DNA from: Struthio camelus
Taxonomy: Eukaryota; Chordata; Aves; Struthioniformes; Struthionidae
Length of the DNA: 64,000 bases
Reading direction: 5' to 3'
Assembly (NCBI RefSeq): GCF_040807025.1
Contig: NC_090967.1
Coordinates: forward strand, 6,998,001 to 7,062,000
Shown here: one piece after another, positions 1 to 13,027 of the stretch
Position numbering within the stretch: position 1 is the stretch's first letter
How the letters are laid out: every line of letters starts with the position of its first letter
Made by a program: the position numbers and the translations under genes
Notes under the pieces: model-generated
Told to the model about the DNA's origin: nothing
What the model saw: only the letters and a program-made list of their open reading frames with translations
The model's database searches: none

Positions 1-1357
1 GGACGGCGGGGTGATGCCCCTCCAGGCCACCCGGCGCCGGCGGTCGCCCCCGCCGGACACCCAGCCCGCGCCTCCCTGCCCAAATCCCCAGGGCACCCGC
101 AGAAAGGCTCACTTCCGTCCGTCCCCAGCTAGAAAATACTTTCTTTGACCCCTAACCGAGGAGGGGGGCGAGCGCCCTCCTGCCCCAGCCGCCTGCGGAG
201 CCGCCGTTCGCTGCAGGGAGGGATTTGGGGCTAAGGCACGTGGTTTTGGCGCGCCGGGCCGGGCGGGGAGGCGGCTCGGCTGGCGGCGCTCCTGCTCCCG
301 AGGCCGGCCGGCTGGCTCAGCCTCTCCGGGGACCGACTGATTGATTCAATACACCCCTTATTTTAACATATGACTTTTCTATCTTTTCCAACCAGTCGCC
401 CAGGAGCCAGGGGCCCCGGCAGCCGAGGGAGCGCCCGCCGGCCGGCGGGAACCTCCAGCTCTGCCGCGGCCCGCTTCCTCCTCCGCCCCCTCCTCACCCC
501 GCAGCTCCGGGCGCCCCCCAAGCCCTGCGGGTTTCCAGCCGCGCGAGCGGGGCAGCGAGACGTTGGAGCGACTGGCAGCGGAGCTCAGGGGACTCGGCCG
601 GACCCTCGCCAAGCGGCGGGCGCCGTTGCCGGACTCGACCCGTGTCCTTTCCGCTCTTTTCGGGAGCGGGTTCCCCGCCGGGCCCACGGCTCCCCCCCGG
701 GCCTGATTCCTATTCCTGCCACATCCTCCCTGGGCGCCGGGGCCTCCGTGCCCGGCCGGGGAGGGATTTACAGCCGGGAGAGACCTCTCACTTAAACAAA
801 ATCACTTCTGCAACGCCATCGCTATAAAAACATTAAAACCGTTCGGTCACCAGAAACAGAGTTCATCTCTTTGCCGCTACACCTGGGCCCATAAATCCTC
901 CCTTTACCAGCCAGCTCGCTCGGGATGATTTACAAGGTGAAACAAATATGAAAATGTTTTTAAAAATGAAAAGCCACCTAGCGGGCTGCCCTTGGCTCCC
1001 CACCCGCCCCCCGTCCCAGGCCGGACCCCAGCGGCTGTGCGCGAGGCGCAGGCGCTTCCCGGGCACCCTTCCCGCTTTGAGATTTCCGCCCGCTAATTAG
1101 AGCGTTAACGCTTCCCCCCGGCAGCATCCCCGAGGGTCCCGTCCGAGCCTGCGAAAGCCAGAGCGGCGCCGGGACGGGGCACGGGCAAACGGGGCCGCGG
1201 CCCCCCCCGGGCTGCAGCCGCCGTCCCCCGCTCGGAGCCGCGCGGACCCGGGGAGGGTCCGGCTCCCGCCCCCGCTGGCCGAGCCGCGGCCCCCTCCGTC
1301 CCTCCGCGCGCCCCGCGTATTTTCACTGCTTAATTCAGCCCGGGGCGACGACCCCTC

Positions 1358-1482
1358 GCCCTGACAGCGGAGAAACTGAGGCTCGCGGAGGGGGAGCGGT
1401 TTGTCTCCGCGCAGCGAGCTGGAAATAGGATCCAGAATTCAGACTCCCAGCTCAGCGTGTTAACCACGCGAGTAGCCCTCCA
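1358..1482 (-). repeat. MIR SINE relic
   Basis: The segment reads like the reverse complement of the MIR core. It has GAAACTGAGGCTCGCGGAG, a decayed 'cacacagctagtaagtgg' block, then 'ggatccagaattcagactcc' and 'gtgttaaccacgcgagtag', which correspond in order to the MIR tRNA-like head. Divergence is high, as expected for an ancient SINE. It lies inside EFNA2 intron 1. Confidence 0.7.
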
Positions 1483-4400
1483 ACTCATCCAAAAGCTTTC
1501 TATTTTAGTTAATAATAAATCATAACATTTTATTGCTTTTATTAACCAGCTTTAAAATCTTCTCCGGAGTCCAGGCTCCGGCTGCCGCGAGCTGCGCCAG
1601 GCGCCGTCCGCCGGCCCCGGTCCTACCTCGCGTTGCGACGCTAGGGAGAAGTCCGCCAAGGCAAAAAAATTTAACAAATAAAGATTTTAGACCTGGACGT
1701 GCCCTGTCTTCTAATGCGGGGCAGAGATCGGGCGCCGGGGCGCCGGGACGCCGCAGAGCCCGAGGAGCCAGCGCGGGAAGGAAGCGGCGAGAGTCAAGGG
1801 TCCAGGGCGGGCCGCAGGCAACGGGGGGGTCGATAAATGGAAACGAGCGTTTAGAAAGGTGCAGCGGGGCCTCGGCAAAGCGGCCTCGCCGCAGCGCACG
1901 CTCCCTCCCGGCTGGGGAACCCAGCACGGAGAGCGGCCGGCGGCTTTTCAAGCCGGACACCGCACGCCAAAGCCCGCGGCCGCCCCGGGCATAACCCGAC
2001 CTCTCAAGGCTGGGCGGGGGGGGAACAATAATTTCCTGGAATAAAGGATTTCGGAGCCTCGCTCAGAGCCCCGTCCTCCCCTGGTCCAGCTCCCCCCGCC
2101 GCGGGGCCACAGCGCCCAGCTCGCTCCCCAAAACGCTCTCCCTGCCCTGGACGGGCAGCAGCCACCCCGCAACGGGGCCGCGCGAGGGCGGCAGGGGAAA
2201 CGCGTCACAGGGAGAGGAAAACGCAGCGTTACGGGTTTTGTGGGCTTTTCCAAATGAAGGAAATCGGATAGAGAGGAGCTAGCGGGGGGGGGTGAAAAAA
2301 AAAAAAAATCAAAGGGGAGAAACCAGCGGGGAAGGAAGAAGGTGGAAAGAGGAGAAATTGCCACCGTTGCTCCCCAGGACGGGATCCGGGCCGGGCCGGG
2401 CGGGCAGGAGCCGAGGGTGCTTCCGCCGGCCAGCAGCAGCGCCGGGAGCAGCGCGGGGCCAACTCCAACGCCGGCACGCGGCCGCCTGGATTCGACGCCC
2501 CGTCGCTCAGCGCGCCCTCGTCCCCGGGCCGCCGCCGGCTCCGGCATGGAGCCCCCGCCGCGGCCCGGCACCTCCCGCCCGCGCCGGCGCAAACCCCGGC
2601 TGGCCGCGGGTGGGAAGCGCGGGTTGGCGTCCGGAGAGCCAAGGCGACGTGGAAAAACGCCGACTTGGCGCGTTTTCTTGAGCATCTCTGGTCCCCCCCC
2701 CCCCCGGCAAGGCGACGGGCTCGCCGCAGGGGCGCAAAAACGCGCCTGCCCGGGGGGCTGGCGGCGGCCGTGGGCGCGGGGCAGGTCTCCGCTGCCCTCC
2801 CCGCTACCGTAAGCCTAGCAAATTATTTTGAAAAAAATAAATTAAAATGGGGGGGGTGGTGGAATACAAGATGAAACGTCAGTTAGCAAAAGCAAGGAAG
2901 AACGTTTGTGACGTGAAGCAGGAAAATTAAAGCTAGAAAGCCCTAATATAGAGAAAAGAAAAAAGCTGACATCCTTTGTGTGAAAGGGAAAGCTGATAAT
3001 AGCTCGCTTGAATTTTAGAGCAAGGGGAAAATAACAACTCTCCAGCAAAAACGTATGCATTTTAATTTACCGTTTTAAAATCAGTTTGAAGCAAACCGCC
3101 CGTCCTGGGTTACGGAGGTACCTGCCCCCGGTGCAGCACGCAGACGCGCGCCGCGAAGCTCCGCGCCCACGGAGCAGCGTGCGGACACGCGGACCGGGCT
3201 GCTCGGACGGACGGCCGGACAGCCGGCCGCGGGGACAGAGCCACAGGCACCGAGGACCTGGCTCTCCGCAGCCCGGTTCTGCCCCGACAGCCTTGCACGG
3301 CTGCCGCAAGCGAGGGCGGCGGGAATCGGGCACGGAGCTACCCGCGCACGCCGCCCCATCCCTCCCGTGCGCGCGTTTTTAAGCCTTTTCCTCCCACTTT
3401 ATCGCTGGACCGACATCCATTGTCACTTCAAAGGACGGACACCCTCGGCCCCCATTCAGGCATCCCTCTCCCTCGCGTCCCCCCTCTCCGTTTCCCCTCG
3501 CCCCAGGCCCCCAGCAGGTCTTCTGCTGCTCGTTCCCACATACCACGCATTCCTGGGGGGCACCGCCCCGCGTTTTTCCACTCAATTTCCTTCCTGAATC
3601 CATGGGAGATAAATCCCTTCCAAGCCCTTCGCCGAGGCAGGCGGCCGGAACGGCAAATCCAGCGGTGCCAAGTTTAATAAGAATCCTGATCTAGAAACCA
3701 GATAATAATTGGGATTATCGAGCTGGCTGGGAAACAGCCTCCCCCGCGCCCGATATCTCTTGGCGTTTCGGCAGCCGGCTTAGCCGCGTCGCTCGGACCT
3801 GTCCGGGCGGCCCGAGACGCCCGGCCGAGCTCTTCCCGCGGGAGCCCCGCGCGCCACCCGGGGACGTGCCCAGCGCGGGCAGGCGCAAACAGCCCCGGGG
3901 CCCCCGGTGCACCGCGAGGGTCGCTGCCGAACGCTCGGCGGCGTTAGTTCGGGGCTAGCGGGGGGAGAAGAAAACACAGCTTTTGGACAGCTTTTGGACG
4001 GCCGATGCCAAAACGCCCCAGCGATCGACAGGGACGCAGGCGCGGGAAGCAAGGCTGCAGCAGGTCTCAGGCGCGCAGAGCTCTCCCGCTCCTCTGGGCC
4101 GGCTCCGCGGGACGCCCCGGCTCGTTCCTCCCCGTCGGGCAGGCGCAGGGCGGCAGGACCGTCACCCCGTCCACCCGCGGGGACCCGCCGCCGCCAACCC
4201 GCGCCCCGTCGCCGCTCCTCCCGCCGCCAAGGCCCCCGCGGGCTTCGCTGGAATAATCCCGTTGCAGTTGGATTTGGTGCGGGGCGCGAGGTCCAGGAGC
4301 TCTTTCTCAGTGGAAAGGGGATTGGAAAAAAGGAAGAATTGGGATTTCTCAAGTTCTCTACAGGGTCAGGCTTGGCCGATTTTATTTTATTGCCAATATA

Positions 4401-4754
4401 AATAGGGCTTTTTGAAAGAAAAAAAAATTCAAACCAGCCCAAATAAAAACCCACTAGAAGACACAGTAAGAAATCCTGCTGGAGGACAGGGAGAAATATC
4501 TGTAGCTGGGCTGAGTGCTCAGAAATATTTGTATTTGCTGTCTAAACACTTTATCTGTTTCCTAGCACATGGGAGAGTTTTGCTCTCCGTGTAATGCTAA
4601 AGAGAAAATAAACCGATACAAATAATTTCTCCTCTTCTGCAGGAAAAAATCCTACAGAATTTGGTTTCAGATATATCAGGGGAAACAGCAAATATTTCCA
4701 CTGAAATTAGGCTGAATGACACGCTAATAAAATATACGGAGGAGACAATTCGGA

Positions 4755-4825
4755 GGCATCAGAAGAAGGAACAGACTAGGTGATCTAATAGGTCTTTTCC
4801 ATCTCCAGTTGTTACAAACCTCCTT
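4755..4825 (+). repeat. CR1-like LINE 3-prime end fragment
   Basis: The motif 'gactaggtgatctaatagg' followed by 'tcttttccatctcc' matches the conserved CR1 3-prime end pattern (gactagatgatct ... ggtcccttccaaccc). It is short and diverged. CR1 tails are typical of sauropsid genomes. Confidence 0.5.
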
Positions 4826-7800
4826 TGCAATTTATTTGCCCTTTTGCCATATCCTGCAATAACAGGAGGCAGCTAACGCCAGGCTGCCTGGAAAATAAAA
4901 CCAAGAGAGATTTATGTTTTGTACAAAAGATCTGAAATAAAAAAAGTTTAATTCTCGGGGGGATTTCAGGGTTGCGTGGGGAAGAAGCTTAAAGAAAGGC
5001 ATTTCTTGTATCCCAATAAAAAGTTTTGAGTAATGGTTTTAAATTCTGTGGATGCCGGTAATGCTGTCGCAGCGCTCAGTGGAAATAGCTACAGGATACC
5101 CGCGCAGGCTCCGGCGGGCGCCCGAAGACCAGCTGAGCCTGGTCCAAACACAAGTCCGGACGGTCAGCACAGGCAATCCCAGGCACACGCACAAGGGCGC
5201 TCACGCCAACGCGTACGCGTGCACATCGGGGCTACGAAAAACAAACAAAAATCCCCAAAATGGAGGAGAGAAGAAAAAAATTAAAAAAAAGGATGCAGAG
5301 CATCTAGGAAAAAGGATGGAAAGGCCAGGAAAAAAAACCACCAAGACGGGAAGAGAATCGGTACCTAAGGAAGGGCTAACGCGCCGAAAGGGCCTCGGGA
5401 GAGGAGGGCGTCCCGCGACCGACGCTGCCCCGGCGCATCACGCGGCAGCCGGGACGCGCTCGGCGCCGGCGCTTTCCGCCGCCTCTGCTCCGACACCGGC
5501 GTCTCGGGAAGCAAACGCAGGAGGCGGAAAAATTCAAAAGGGGAAAGAAAAGAAGTCTTAACCTCCATTTCTCTCTCTGCATCCCTCTTCCCTCCACTAA
5601 TGACCCGGAGGGAAACGTCAGAGGGGTCTGAGCGGGGCCAGGAAAGGAGAGCGCGGCTCCGGCGCTGATTGGCCGCGTGACGCCCATCACCCTGCTTCGC
5701 GGCGCGTAAATCGCTGCCTGCGGTCAATACAGGCAGAGCGCCGCGGGCCCCCTCCCGAGCATCCCCCCGCCCGTTCGCCGGGCCAGGGACGCGGGGAGCT
5801 CCCCCGGCCGCCGGGACCGGAGGGGAGAGCAGCGCCTTGGAAAGGTCCTGCCCCAGCTCGGGGAAGCCCCCGCTTCGGTGGGGACGGGGAGGGGTCCCCG
5901 GCGGCGGGCAGAGCCCTGGGTGCGGGGGGCAGGCTGGGACCGCGCGGACGACCCTGCCGTCTCGGGCTCGAGGCCGGCGCCTCTCGTGCCTCCACGGAAA
6001 GGGCCGGACCTGCTGGGCTTGAGGTGGAGCAGGCGGTGGCAGGGGGCAGCAGGGACCCTCGACGCCGTCCGCCCCGCACGGAGCGGCCGCCCGAGCCGAG
6101 CGCGGGCAGAGGACGGACGAACGGGCTAACGCAGACCCAAGCGTTGCCGGAGGACTCTCGCGCGTCCCGGAGACCCCAGCCGGGACACGGTCCGAACGAG
6201 CCGATTCCTGCCAGGCTTCGCCCGTCCGGTTTGCCCCAAACGCAAACCAAGGGCACCCACGCGGCGCGTAACCTCACGAGCCCCAACGAAGTTCCTGCAA
6301 GTAACTAGGAAAGCAAACCAGCACAGGGAAAGATGCTGTAAAGGTTGCTCGCCTTGCCGCGGAGGTTCCCCGGCTGAGGGGACCGCTCCGACGCGCTCTT
6401 TGGCGCAGACCCGCGCGCGCCCCACCGTCTTGCTCCACTTCTTGGCGGCTTTACCTGGGCTCGATAGGGACTTTCTGCAAAGCTGGACCCGGCCACCCGT
6501 TGGGACTAAGCTCCGCAGCCTCCGGACGGCTGCGAACCCAGGGCAGGCAACGCCACCGCCGCACGTTTTTCATTGCAACTAAACCAAGGAAGCAAATAAA
6601 AAAAAAAAAAGATCCGCGGTTGCGAGCTCGGCCTCCCCCGTGGGCCGCGGAGGCCGGCGAGGGTCCGCTGACCCCGAGCCCTCCCGGCCGCCTCCTCTGC
6701 CCGGCCGCCTTCCCCCACCGGCGCTTTTCCCTCATGGGCCTGGAGAGAAGAAAAAGGAAAAAAAAGCCCACCACACATCTCCACTCCTCCTTGGCTTTTG
6801 AGTAAGGAGCCTCATTAAGAGGTAATTAGCTCTCCAACAATGGGAAGCTATTTAGCAGCCCAGCCACAGCAGCATCAACAAGCAAAGCGGGGAGAGGAGG
6901 AGAGAGGAAATAAATAAATAAATACATAAGCCGGCGGAGAGGAGCCCCGCGCGGGCGGGCGGGCGGCCGGGGGCACGCGGCGGCGGGCGGCCCGACGGCC
7001 TCCTCCCCTGCTGCTCCGCTCCCGGCTGCTGCGCGCCGGGCGTTTCGTCGCAGGTTTCCACCGGCGCCGTGCACCGCGCCGGCCGGAGACGGCTTCCCAC
7101 GCCGCGGAAGGCGCCGGCCGAGTTTGCATCCCGACTTTGCATCCCAACGCAAGCCCCGTTTCTGAGAGCGTCGCTGGTCTTGGAGACGCCTCCGGAGTTC
7201 GTCCGGCAAATACCGCTGCTCGCGCTCGCCGTTTTTAAGACGCCTTTGTCTTTGGCTGCCCCGGGACACAGCGATGACCCCAAGGGTTTGCATTTTTGGA
7301 AGCACCTTTCACTAACGGAAGCAAAAATGGGTCAGGTTATTTAGCTTAGGGTATGTCTTGATTTTACATTACGCTCTAAGCGCGTGAAAACGGCAGAACT
7401 TTGGGCTGGGAACACATCGGTCTTAGATGGCTTGTGGCAAAGGGAAAAAAAATTAAACTCCTATTAGGGGCTGAAGGTAACAACTCTAAGATCTGATTGC
7501 CTTCGTAAATCCCATTAAATCCAATGAAGCAGGGCAAGATCTCTGCCCCAACTGGGGAAAAACACCTCGGATAAAAATAAAGCCTCTCAAAGTCATGATT
7601 AATATCTAACACAAAAGAACTGAAATTTTCGCTATGAGAAATGAAGAGCTATTTAAGGAACAATTGCTGCAATTTTATAGACAACCCGGCAGATGAACTG
7701 TGTCAAATTTATGCACGTATTGATACAAATAGCCGTAGCTCCCAACGCACGGGGATTTTGCACGCCTATGTACATCGACGGAGCGGTGCAGAGAGATGTG

Positions 7801-8693
7801 CGCGATTATACCCAAGATCTGTGTTTACCGAGATGCAAAAGCAGATCTATTTATATCTATCAGGCTACAGGTAGATTACTATACGTGTCTGACACACAGA
7901 TGGTTGCAGCCATGTGCTCCTTCCTCCGCGCAGAGACCCTCTGCGTGGGTGGGTGCAGCAATGTTTGTGCATGCGTGTGTATTTATGCGTCTGTGCAAAA
8001 TCCCATGTAAAAAAGAGAGTACTTTCACAGCTTTCCAGCGGTTTCTGGAAGCGCCTCTCTCCCCCTCGTCCTCGCCGCTGCTCCTTTGGATGTCTCGGCT
8101 TTTGGGGTGAGACGGGGGGCAGGGGAGCAGGTAGCCTGCGGGGAGCCGCGCTGCGCCCCGGCGCGCTTGGGGACCTCGCGGGCGGCCAGGAGGGAAGGTA
8201 ACTGCAAACCCCAGAAAGAAACGGGGAGAGGAAGGAAAGCGTGTCGGAGACGCTGGGGCCGGTGGTCGCTCCAGAGCCTGGCGGGGCCAAGGCGGCTCTG
8301 CAGAAGAGGGGCGGGAAGGGTTGCAAAGGGAGAATAGCGCACGCGAAACCCGGACGGAGCTAACCGAGCAGATGCTGCCCGGGGCCGAGGGGAGCAGGGC
8401 GGCGGCGGCGCCCGAAACAGCCTTCGCCCGCCGGAGGGGGGAATCCGGCTGCAGCAGCGACGCGGAAACCGCCCGAGCCGGCGCCACGCGGGGTGGCCGG
8501 GGCGCGTTTCTCGGACCAGCTGGCGCGAAGCCCCAGCGCGATGCTCAACCGAAAGCTGCCTTCCCGAAAGGTCCCTTCCCAACCCGGGGGGGGGGGTGGC
8601 CTCGACCCTCCCCAGCGCCGGCGTGAGCACGGCCAAACCTCCCCGCTCGGCCTGCCCCCTGCAGCGCCCAGCTCCCCCTGCAAAGACGAGCGC

Positions 8694-8734
8694 GTCCGTC
8701 CGTCCGTCCGCGCGTCCATCCGTCCGTCCGTCCG
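8694..8734 (+). repeat. (TCCG)n microsatellite
   Basis: Two runs of the tetranucleotide TCCG, four units then about four units, are separated by a GCGCGTCCA interruption. The run sits inside a CpG-rich block of EFNA2 intron 1. Confidence 0.9.
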
Positions 8735-11700
8735 CACGCGGCCGGGCCGGGCTCAGGCTCGCCGCAGGCGCCTCCGACGCAGCAACCCGCCCGCGGTGCA
8801 AACGGTCGCCTTCCCCGCGGCTTTTGCTCCAGCGGGCGGGAACGCAGGAGGAAACCCCCCGGCTCGGCCCCCGAAACCCCCGCCGAAAGTTCGGCGCTGC
8901 CGTCCCGCGGCGTCGCCGGCCCCCCGCCTCGGCAAACCCCCCCGCCGCCAGCCCTTCCTCCGGCCTCCCGAAGCGGGCAGCACAGAGGACGCACGGCAGA
9001 AATCCCAGGTGCGCTCACAAAACCAGAAAGAAAGAATAAAAATAAAAATAATTAAAAAAAAAAAATCAGAAAATAAGCTTTCCGAGGCACAGAAGTGACT
9101 TCACAGTTAAATATAGGCCACGGGTAAAATCTAGACCGCTTACAGCGGTTGTATCTGTGCTGTAAATAGAGGGGGGGAAATACCTAATACTTTGCACGTT
9201 TCGCTCTATATCGACATCCGAGCGGGCGGCTGCCGGGAAACCGTCCTTCCCGAGCCGCTACCACCTGCCCGCCAGGCGGCCGCGGGCCGAGCGGAGAAAG
9301 GCGGCGGGTCCCAAACCCGGCCGGCAGCCCCGCGGCGGGCGCCCACCGGACCTCCGCGCGGTCCCAGGCGGGCACGCAGGCCGAGCATCCCGCGCACGCT
9401 CGCTCCGCTCCGGCCCTTTCCGGGCTACCCCGCGGGTCAGGCCCAACAAAACCCGCGCGACCTCTCCCCAACGCTTACCAGACCTTTTAAAAAAAAAAAA
9501 AAAAACCCACCAATCCTCGACACCCGTAGCGAGTAGCTAAATATCTCCCCGGAACAGGCCAACTACAGCGTCCCAGCGCACCACTTACTTCTAATTTGGG
9601 CTCAGTTATCAAATACAGAATTATTCTCATCTGGACAAATCACACTGACCACGAGATTTATTACTGCCTTGGATAGAGTACGCACTGCAATACGAAATTG
9701 AAGAAAAATATTTCTCGCCAAATCAGACATGCAGGTTTAAACAAGCATAGGGCATTTTTCCCCCCCTCTCTTTTTTTTTTTTTTTTGACCCCTTCTGATT
9801 TCTCCCTTACTAAATGAGGTGGTGGGGAAAAAAACACAAAGGAAAACAAGGGACCAGAAGAGGCACATACAGATTATTGTTCTTTTTTTTAAGGATGAAA
9901 CAGTCTTCTAGTAACTCCAGAGATAAATAAATGAGAACACTGCTAGGTTTAAAAGGAAAATGGAGAAAATTCAATGGCAATTTCTGTATTTGTAACGGCT
10001 AGTAAACTGCCTTGAATCCCCGAGACCTGCACGCACGCACAGAGCGGATTACAGCACGGGACGCTACCACAGCGGGGAAAATTCGGGTCACATCCCGGAC
10101 CCGAATGCTGCTGAAGTGCCTGCTCAAATCCACAAACTATCGTTTGCTCTTTCCTTGCATCATTTTTTATTCCCTTTGCCCTATTTTTTTCCCTCGAAAA
10201 TATTTCCTTTCCCAACGTCAGATGTGGGGGAAAAAACAAAAATAAAAAAGGAGGAGAAAAATCCCACCTCTTTCAGAGGCCAAGTTCCCCGCTCCCTGCT
10301 CTGCAGCGCCCAGCGCAGCCCCGCGGCGGGCCGGGCGCGCGAGCCTCGGCCCGGGGGCTCCTGCGGCACGGGCACCGGCGCCCCGGGGAGCGTTTTTGGC
10401 TCCCGGCGCTCCTGCGGGAGCCCTCGGGCGCCAAATCGCACGCGCTGACCCCGAACGCCCAGCGATACCGTCCCCAGCAGTCTCGATGCTGCAGTTGGAT
10501 CAGCCGCGTACCCCGCGTTAAAGCCCCGTCCTCTCCGCCTTGGCGAGGGCCCGTGCACATGTTTGGCATTTAAGAGAACAAAAGAAAAGAGCCCAAACTG
10601 TGGAAGCTGGGAAGGAACAGAAACTGTAACCAAAAACTTAGCAATGGGGGAAAAAAAAAAAAAAAAACCCGTCCCTCTTACAATCCCCCACAAAAATGCG
10701 AGGGAGATAATAAAATCCATATGCAACGCAACCAACCCGCGCAGAAGGCGCTGCAGCGGCGCAAGCACAAAAGGACGGGCTCGCCGAACTTCGGGCGAGC
10801 AGCGCGCGTGCGACCCTGAAGGAAACGCGACGCTTTTAAATTCTGCTTATTCCGCCGAGAGCAGAGGCGAGGGCTGGATAAACGCAGCTGGTAGGAGGCT
10901 TTCTAACACCCCCTCAGTCCCGCAGCGGTCTGTAGGCGGCTACGGACAGGCTGCGTAGGTGACGCGCCGGCGAGCCGAGCGGCCCGGTGCCCGGGCAGAC
11001 GCCCGAGCGGCCCCCACGCGCCGCGCTCCCTCCCACGGCGCTCCTCGCTGAAACGCGGTCGGGAACCCTAATAAAACGTGGAAATGTCACCAGAGCTGTC
11101 CTCTAGACTGAGGAGCCCATTCATGCTGTCAGGAAGCGGACTGGAAAATAAGAAGTTCTCTATTAAAGGTTCCCCTCGGAGCCTTCCCGCAGCTGGAGGG
11201 GGAGAAAACGTCTCCAGTTTGGAGGGCGGAAAGGGCTCCCCTCGCCAGCAGCAACGTTTTCCCGTCTATTCTGCTACGCGCTTGCCCGCTCGCTGCCTGC
11301 TACCCAGGGGCGCAGGAGGAGACGCGGGTCACGTTTGCATACCTGCATGGGCTTCTCTCTCCGCAGGTACACAAGATGGACAAAGAAAGGTCTGTTTTAC
11401 CCAAAGCACAGAAAAGACAAAATCTAAAGGCAACGGACACGGCTAGAACCGCCTAACGAATAACGCGAACGTCGCTACGGTTCCTTCAAGTCCAGCCGTG
11501 GCTGCGCTTACTTCAGCGAAAGGAAGGTTTCTGTGGCTGGTTTAACTTTCACCAATCAAAAAGGAAGAAAGAAAAAAAGTAGCGGATTCGGCAGGAGGTG
11601 CTTTTTGGGTTGGTTTTTTTTTTTTTTTTTTTTTTACAAATACATTCACAAATTGCCCCATTTAAAACAACTCGGTTTGAATCGGCATGGAACAAGGCGG

Positions 11701-12905
11701 GAGGGTGGGGGAGAAATCCTTGTGCTCCCAGTCACCTGGGTGAGCAACGGAAGGCAAAATTCATCTTCATTCAGACTCTCTGAGCTTTTTTTTCCTCCAG
11801 AATTACAGATTTAAATAAATACAGCAGAAACAAAACACTTATTTAAAAGAAAAAAAAAAAACGCTTGAAAGACAAGAATTAAATGCAGACACCGACCAGG
11901 GAAACCGAAATAATTAAACAGCAATTTTTTCCAAGAGGAAAATACAAGAAACTTCCTTTTGCCCCGCTCGCAGCGACGGGGAAACGCTGTCGCTCGGCCC
12001 CAAGTTTTCCACCCCGCACGCCGTCACGGTTTCGTGGCCTGCGCGCTAGACGCGGGTAGACCGAGCGATGTTTCACAAAAGCCATTACGAGCCTCCCAGC
12101 GCAGAAAGCCCGTTTTCTCCTTTCACCACCGACACGACCACGGGAGCACATTTTAAATAATCATGCGGCAATAACCGGCAGTACGAGATGCCTTTTGTTA
12201 CGTTCGGGGTTCTCGCAGTCACTTTCACCCTTTCTTGGCCCGTGTTTCCCGCAGTTCAGATTTCCCTCAGCGCCAAGGGGAAGGAGCTGCGCTCTGCCAG
12301 AAGGCAGCCCGCCCGCACGCTGCCAGCTCGGGACCTCGCACCGAAAAGAAAAACTTGAACTTTGCTGAAGTTCATCACCAAACGGGGCTGCTCAGCGGGA
12401 AGTCTAAATATTTTGCAACAGTGATTTACCAAACCGAAGGGGCCCCCCCCCCCCCCGTCTGCAGGGCCGGACTAACCCTCTAAAACCGCCTGCAGGGCCA
12501 GGCCGGGGCCTCGCGCTCCGCCGTCCTTGCGGGGGGCGCCCGGCCGGGGAACACGCGAGCAGCCGTCGGGGGGCGGCGGGGGCCGGGGTCACCCCCGGGG
12601 CCCGCTCGGACGGGCTGCTGGGGGAACGCAGGCCGGGGGCCAGGAGCCTTCCCCCCCCCCCGCTCCCCAAAAAAAAAAAGTTATTAAAAAAAGGGGGGAA
12701 AAAAAGGGTCTCTCTAGCTATAGACGTATACCTCTCGGTTTTACATCCCCAGCGCAGATTTAAGAAGTGAAACTCACGGAAAGCCCCTAAAACTCGCTGC
12801 AACGAATAGAACAAGCGGCGGCCGCTGCCATCCCGCCGTCGGGCCCCGGGGCGGGCGGCGGCCGCCCCCTGCCCGGGGGGGCGCCCGGGGGGCGGCGGCG
12901 CTCAC

Positions 12906-13027
12906 CTGGGGTTGCTGCGGTTCCAGTACACGGCGTAGCGGTCCGAGATAACTTTGCCGGTCTCGTCGGTCCAGACGCAGACGCCGACGAGGGCGGCGAG
13001 GAGCGCGGCCACCTCCCAATGCAGCAT
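12906..13027 (-). CDS. EFNA2: Ephrin-A2, first coding exon (partial gene)
   Basis: Ephrin-A2 is a GPI-anchored cell-surface ligand for EphA receptors, used in axon guidance and tissue patterning. This exon encodes the N-terminus: Met at 13,025-13,027, a hydrophobic signal peptide of about 20 residues (MLHWEVAALLAALVGVCVWT), then the start of the receptor-binding domain with SDRYAVYWNRSNP at residues 28-40. That motif is the ephrin-A signature, and Arg in WNRSNP fits ephrin-A2 (ephrin-A5 has Ser there). The exon ends with a split Arg codon (AG) at a consensus donor CAG|GTGAG, so 40 codons plus two bases are present. The start has A at -3. An upstream in-frame Met near 13,090 would add an arginine/proline-rich stretch before the signal peptide and is less likely. 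All later exons lie beyond position 1. Order next to FAM174C and CIRBP supports EFNA2 over other ephrins. Confidence 0.93.

Larger units (their letters stand above)
1..12905 (-). other. EFNA2: EFNA2 intron 1 (5-prime part, runs off left edge)
   Basis: This stretch follows the splice donor of EFNA2 exon 1 and contains no second ephrin exon that I can recognise; I looked on the minus strand for ephrin-core signatures such as the WECNRP and FSEKFQLFTPFSLGFEF regions. A long first intron is usual for ephrin-A genes. Composition alternates between CpG-rich blocks (about 1-850, 1,100-2,800, 3,080-4,260, 5,650-7,300, 8,100-9,480, 10,290-11,050) and AT-rich spacers with long A or T runs (for example near 9,489, 10,651 and 11,619). 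Open frames here are CpG-island artefacts with no protein-family signature. It also holds one MIR relic, one CR1 tail and short microsatellites, including an (AAAT)n run at 6,908-6,924. Assignment as intron is inferred from the donor and from the absence of other genes. Confidence 0.75.

Noticed and set aside
1-12905. EFNA2 exon 2 within the window
   Set aside because: No minus-strand segment with ephrin-core motifs and flanking splice sites was found; a formal search with an ephrin profile would settle it.
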